Assembly (NCBI GenBank): GCA_947624075.1
Contig: CANQIM010000036.1
Coordinates: 1 to 9,372 of the forward strand
DNA from: an uncultured Bacilli bacterium
GTDB taxonomy: Bacteria > Bacillota_I > Bacilli_A > RF39 > UBA660
Direction: 5' to 3'
Length of the DNA stretch: 9,372 nt
A model generated the notes under the pieces. That model was not told where the DNA came from. It was given only the letters and a program-made list of their open reading frames with translations, and made no database searches. The translations under genes and the position numbers were made by a program. Every line of letters begins with the position of its first letter. Within the stretch, counting starts at the first letter, position 1. Below, piece after piece: positions 7,550-9,372 of this stretch.

Positions 7550-8995
7550 TTATTCATCTCCTCTAGGGTTAAGATTTAAGTTTAGTTTCTTCTCGATGAA
7601 GCTTCCTAATTGATATATTTTTGCTTCTTCAAAGTCATTAGCAATTATTTGCATACCAATAGGCATTTTATCTTTAGAAAAGCCAATTGGAATGTTTAAT
7701 CCAGGAAGCCCAGCCATGTTAACTGGAATAACTAAAACATCATCCATGAAACTTTTTAGTGAATCATCCATTTTATCATCTAAATTATAAGCTGTTGTTG
7801 TGGTAGTTGGGCCAATAATAAAATCATATTTTGCAAAAACTTTAGTAAATTCCTTTTTCATATCATCTCTTATTGACAAAGCCTTATTATAATATGTTTT
7901 AGCATTTTCGCCACTTAAAAGATAAGAACCTACCATTATTCTTCTTTTTACTTCATCACCAAAGACACTTCTAGTTCCATAGTATAAATCTGATATATCA
8001 GTTGGATTTTCTTTAGAATAGCCATAACGAATACCATCAAAGCGAGCTAAATTAGAACTAGCTTCTCCCATAGCAATAATTTGATATAGTGTCACAGCAT
8101 TTTCTAAATATTTAACATCAATGAAGTCTACAGAGATGTTGTTTTTCCTTAATAATTCTATGACTTCCATTACTTTGTCTTTTATTTCATGACTAACTAT
8201 GTCACTCATAAAATAATTAGGAACAGCTACTTTGATATTTTTTAGTTCTTTACCGATTAAAGAGGTAAAATCTTCTACTTCTCTTTTAGAACTAGTTAAA
8301 TCTTTAGGATCATGACCAGCAATAACATTTAAAAGTAATGCGTTTTCATAAACATTTTTAGTCATTGGACCAATTTGGTCTAAAGATGAGGCAAAAGCAA
8401 CTAATCCATAGCGAGATACTCTACCATAAGTTGGCTTCATACCAACAATTCCACAGTAGCTTGCTGGTTGTCTAATAGAACCACCGGTATCAGTTCCTAG
8501 AGCAAATAAAACATCGCGTGCAGCAATAGTAGTAGCAGAACCACCAGATGATCCTCCTGATATTTTTTCTTTATTCCAAGGATTTTTAGGAGCTTTATAG
8601 TAACTAGTTCTACTAGATGAGCCCATTGCAAATTCATCCATATTAGTTTTACCAATAATAATCATATTCTTGGCATTTATTTTTTCAATGACAGTTGCAT
8701 CATAAATAGGAATAAAATTATCTAGGATGTGTGATGCGCAAGTTGTTCTTAAATCTTTTGTAACAATATTATCTTTAATCGCAATAGGAAGTCCAAATAA
8801 AAGATTATCTACTTCTTTTTCTTCTAATTCCTTAGCTTTTTTGATAGCAGCTTCTTTATTTAGAGTAATATAAGCATTAAGTTCTGTGTTATTTTCAATA
8901 TTACTAAAAGCTTCTTCTACTAGGTCTAGGGGTTTTATTTTCTTTTCCTTTAAAAGTTTGTTTATTTCTGTTATGTCTTTATTTAAATATTTCAT
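7550..8995 (-). CDS. gatA: Aspartyl/glutamyl-tRNA(Asn/Gln) amidotransferase subunit A
   Basis: GatA is the glutaminase of the GatCAB complex. It releases ammonia from glutamine and channels it to GatB, allowing cells without a cognate GlnRS and/or AsnRS to make Gln-tRNA(Gln) and Asn-tRNA(Asn). The 481-residue protein belongs to the amidase-signature family and has the expected length. The Ser-cisSer-Lys triad is complete: Lys74 in GLPIAIKDNI, Ser149 in GGSSGGSA and Ser173 in TDTGGSIRQP. The 75- and 99-residue spacings match those in S. aureus GatA (Lys79, Ser154, Ser178). The block GIVGMKPTYGRVSRYGLVAF (182-201) is near-identical to the family consensus. The start at 8995 is two bases after the gatC stop. 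GAGGGG within 9009-9003 serves as ribosome binding site, about seven bases before the ATG and inside the end of gatC. This layout favours coupled translation and balanced subunits. Confidence 0.98.
   Translation of the reverse strand: MKYLNKDITEINKLLKEKKIKPLDLVEEAFSNIENNTELNAYITLNKEAAIKKAKELEEKEVDNLLFGLPIAIKDNIVTKDLRTTCASHILDNFIPIYDATVIEKINAKNMIIIGKTNMDEFAMGSSSRTSYYKAPKNPWNKEKISGGSSGGSATTIAARDVLFALGTDTGGSIRQPASYCGIVGMKPTYGRVSRYGLVAFASSLDQIGPMTKNVYENALLLNVIAGHDPKDLTSSKREVEDFTSLIGKELKNIKVAVPNYFMSDIVSHEIKDKVMEVIELLRKNNISVDFIDVKYLENAVTLYQIIAMGEASSNLARFDGIRYGYSKENPTDISDLYYGTRSVFGDEVKRRIMVGSYLLSGENAKTYYNKALSIRDDMKKEFTKVFAKYDFIIGPTTTTTAYNLDDKMDDSLKSFMDDVLVIPVNMAGLPGLNIPIGFSKDKMPIGMQIIANDFEEAKIYQLGSFIEKKLNLNLNPRGDE
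7558..7564 (-). promoter_or_regulatory. Ribosome binding site that fixes the gatB start
   Basis: AGAGGAG on the minus strand lies inside the last codons of gatA. It is nine bases from ATG 7548 but directly abuts the in-frame ATG at 7557, which would leave no spacing. It therefore supports the shorter, 474-residue GatB starting MANYIP. Confidence 0.75.
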
Positions 8996-8997
8996 TA

Positions 8998-9300
8998 TTA
9001 TGCCCCCTCACTAATAACAACAGGTACTTCAATAAAATTGCCACTATGATGAGGAACATTTTTTAAAACTTCTTTAGGCTCTAACATTTCTCCTGGAATA
9101 TCTTTTCTTGGCTCAGTGGAATTATCCCAAGGAGCAATGAGAATATCATCATCGTAGCCCTTTACATCATTTATTTTTTCGACTTCATTTAGAAGCTGTT
9201 TTAATTCTATTTGAAACTTTTCTATTTCTTTATCAGTTAGTTTAATACGAGCGAGTTCAGCAACGTGTAGTACTTCCTCTTTAGTAAGCTTTTCTTCCAT
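8998..9300 (-). CDS. gatC: Aspartyl/glutamyl-tRNA(Asn/Gln) amidotransferase subunit C
   Basis: GatC is the small subunit that wraps around GatA and GatB and stabilises the amidotransferase. The 100-residue product has the usual length and the usual three blocks: an N-terminal helix TKEEVLHVAELARIKL (6-21), a second helix to about residue 44, and an extended C-terminal arm with TEPRKDIPGEML (62-73) and NVPHHSGNFIEVPVV (81-95). The last of these matches the family NAP...G.F.VP ending. Two starts are possible. GTG 9306 (adding two residues) lies only four bases from the AAAGGAG site, whereas ATG 9300 lies ten bases from it and gives the typical MEEKLTKEEV beginning, so ATG is preferred. It is the first gene of the gatCAB operon, with its promoter at 9328-9356. 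What lies upstream of the window is unknown. Confidence 0.95.
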   Translation of the reverse strand: MEEKLTKEEVLHVAELARIKLTDKEIEKFQIELKQLLNEVEKINDVKGYDDDILIAPWDNSTEPRKDIPGEMLEPKEVLKNVPHHSGNFIEVPVVISEGA

Positions 9301-9310
9301 AAACACACTT

Positions 9311-9317
9311 CTCCTTT
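9311..9317 (-). promoter_or_regulatory. gatC ribosome binding site
   Basis: AAAGGAG on the minus strand is four bases from GTG 9306 and ten bases from ATG 9300. Neither spacing is ideal, but the ATG is the stronger codon and gives the conventional GatC N-terminus. The site decides between the two starts only weakly. Confidence 0.65.
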
Positions 9318-9327
9318 AACTTTAGTT

Positions 9328-9356
9328 ATTGTATCAAATTTCTAAAGAAAAGTCTA
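9328..9356 (-). promoter_or_regulatory. Probable sigma-A promoter of the gatCAB operon
   Basis: On the minus strand a TAGACT -35 box (9356-9351, four of six consensus bases) is followed by 17 bases and TACAAT (9333-9328, five of six). TG one base before it (TGATACAAT) gives an extended -10. Start of transcription is expected near 9321, with a leader of about 20 bases. There is no room in that leader for a T-box or other riboswitch if this promoter is the one used. Confidence 0.7.
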
Positions 9357-9372
9357 TTAGTGCAAAGAAAAA

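Noticed and set aside
9301..9372. T-box or other riboswitch ahead of gatC
   Set aside because: The predicted transcript leader is about 20 bases and no T-box-like element can be seen in the 66 bases available. A longer leader starting outside the window cannot be examined.

Overview
The window is strongly AT-rich (about 30% GC by eye) and every supportable gene lies on the minus strand, so transcription runs from position 9372 towards position 1. Near-canonical GatCAB, an LtaS-type enzyme, AGGAGG-like ribosome binding sites and TTGAAA/TATAAT promoters point to a low-GC Bacillota. A Bacilli/Erysipelotrichales/RF39-like gut lineage is my inference; no rRNA or other decisive marker is present. 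Trp is encoded by TGG and all genes read through in the standard code.

Layout in transcription order. (1) 9372-6124: a promoter at 9328-9356, then gatC, gatA and gatB with gaps of 1-2 bases. These encode the three-subunit amidotransferase that corrects Glu-tRNA(Gln) and/or Asp-tRNA(Asn). (2) 6123-2725: a TTGAAA-17-TATACT promoter directly behind gatB drives an unrecognised 148-residue anchored protein, a membrane receptor with two predicted extracytoplasmic solute-binding lobes and a degenerate GGDEF domain (DGNEF), and a YihY/BrkB six-helix membrane protein. Gaps are 13-16 bases. (3) 2744-1: a TTGAAA-17-TATAAT promoter overlaps the end of the YihY gene and drives an LtaS-type lipoteichoic acid synthase. 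One base after its stop begins an unrecognised anchored protein that runs off the window at position 1.

I see no intrinsic terminator anywhere. The three units therefore probably overlap by read-through, each later one boosted by its own promoter placed at the end of the gene before it. There are no tRNA/rRNA genes, mobile elements, CRISPR arrays or long repeats, and no gene-free stretch longer than about 70 bases.

The first unit is housekeeping translation. The other two are cell-envelope units. The points most worth following are the receptor whose GGDEF signature has lost its third-position acidic residue while keeping the guanine-binding residues, its uncharacterised 148-residue upstream partner, and the unknown protein tightly coupled to the LTA synthase.
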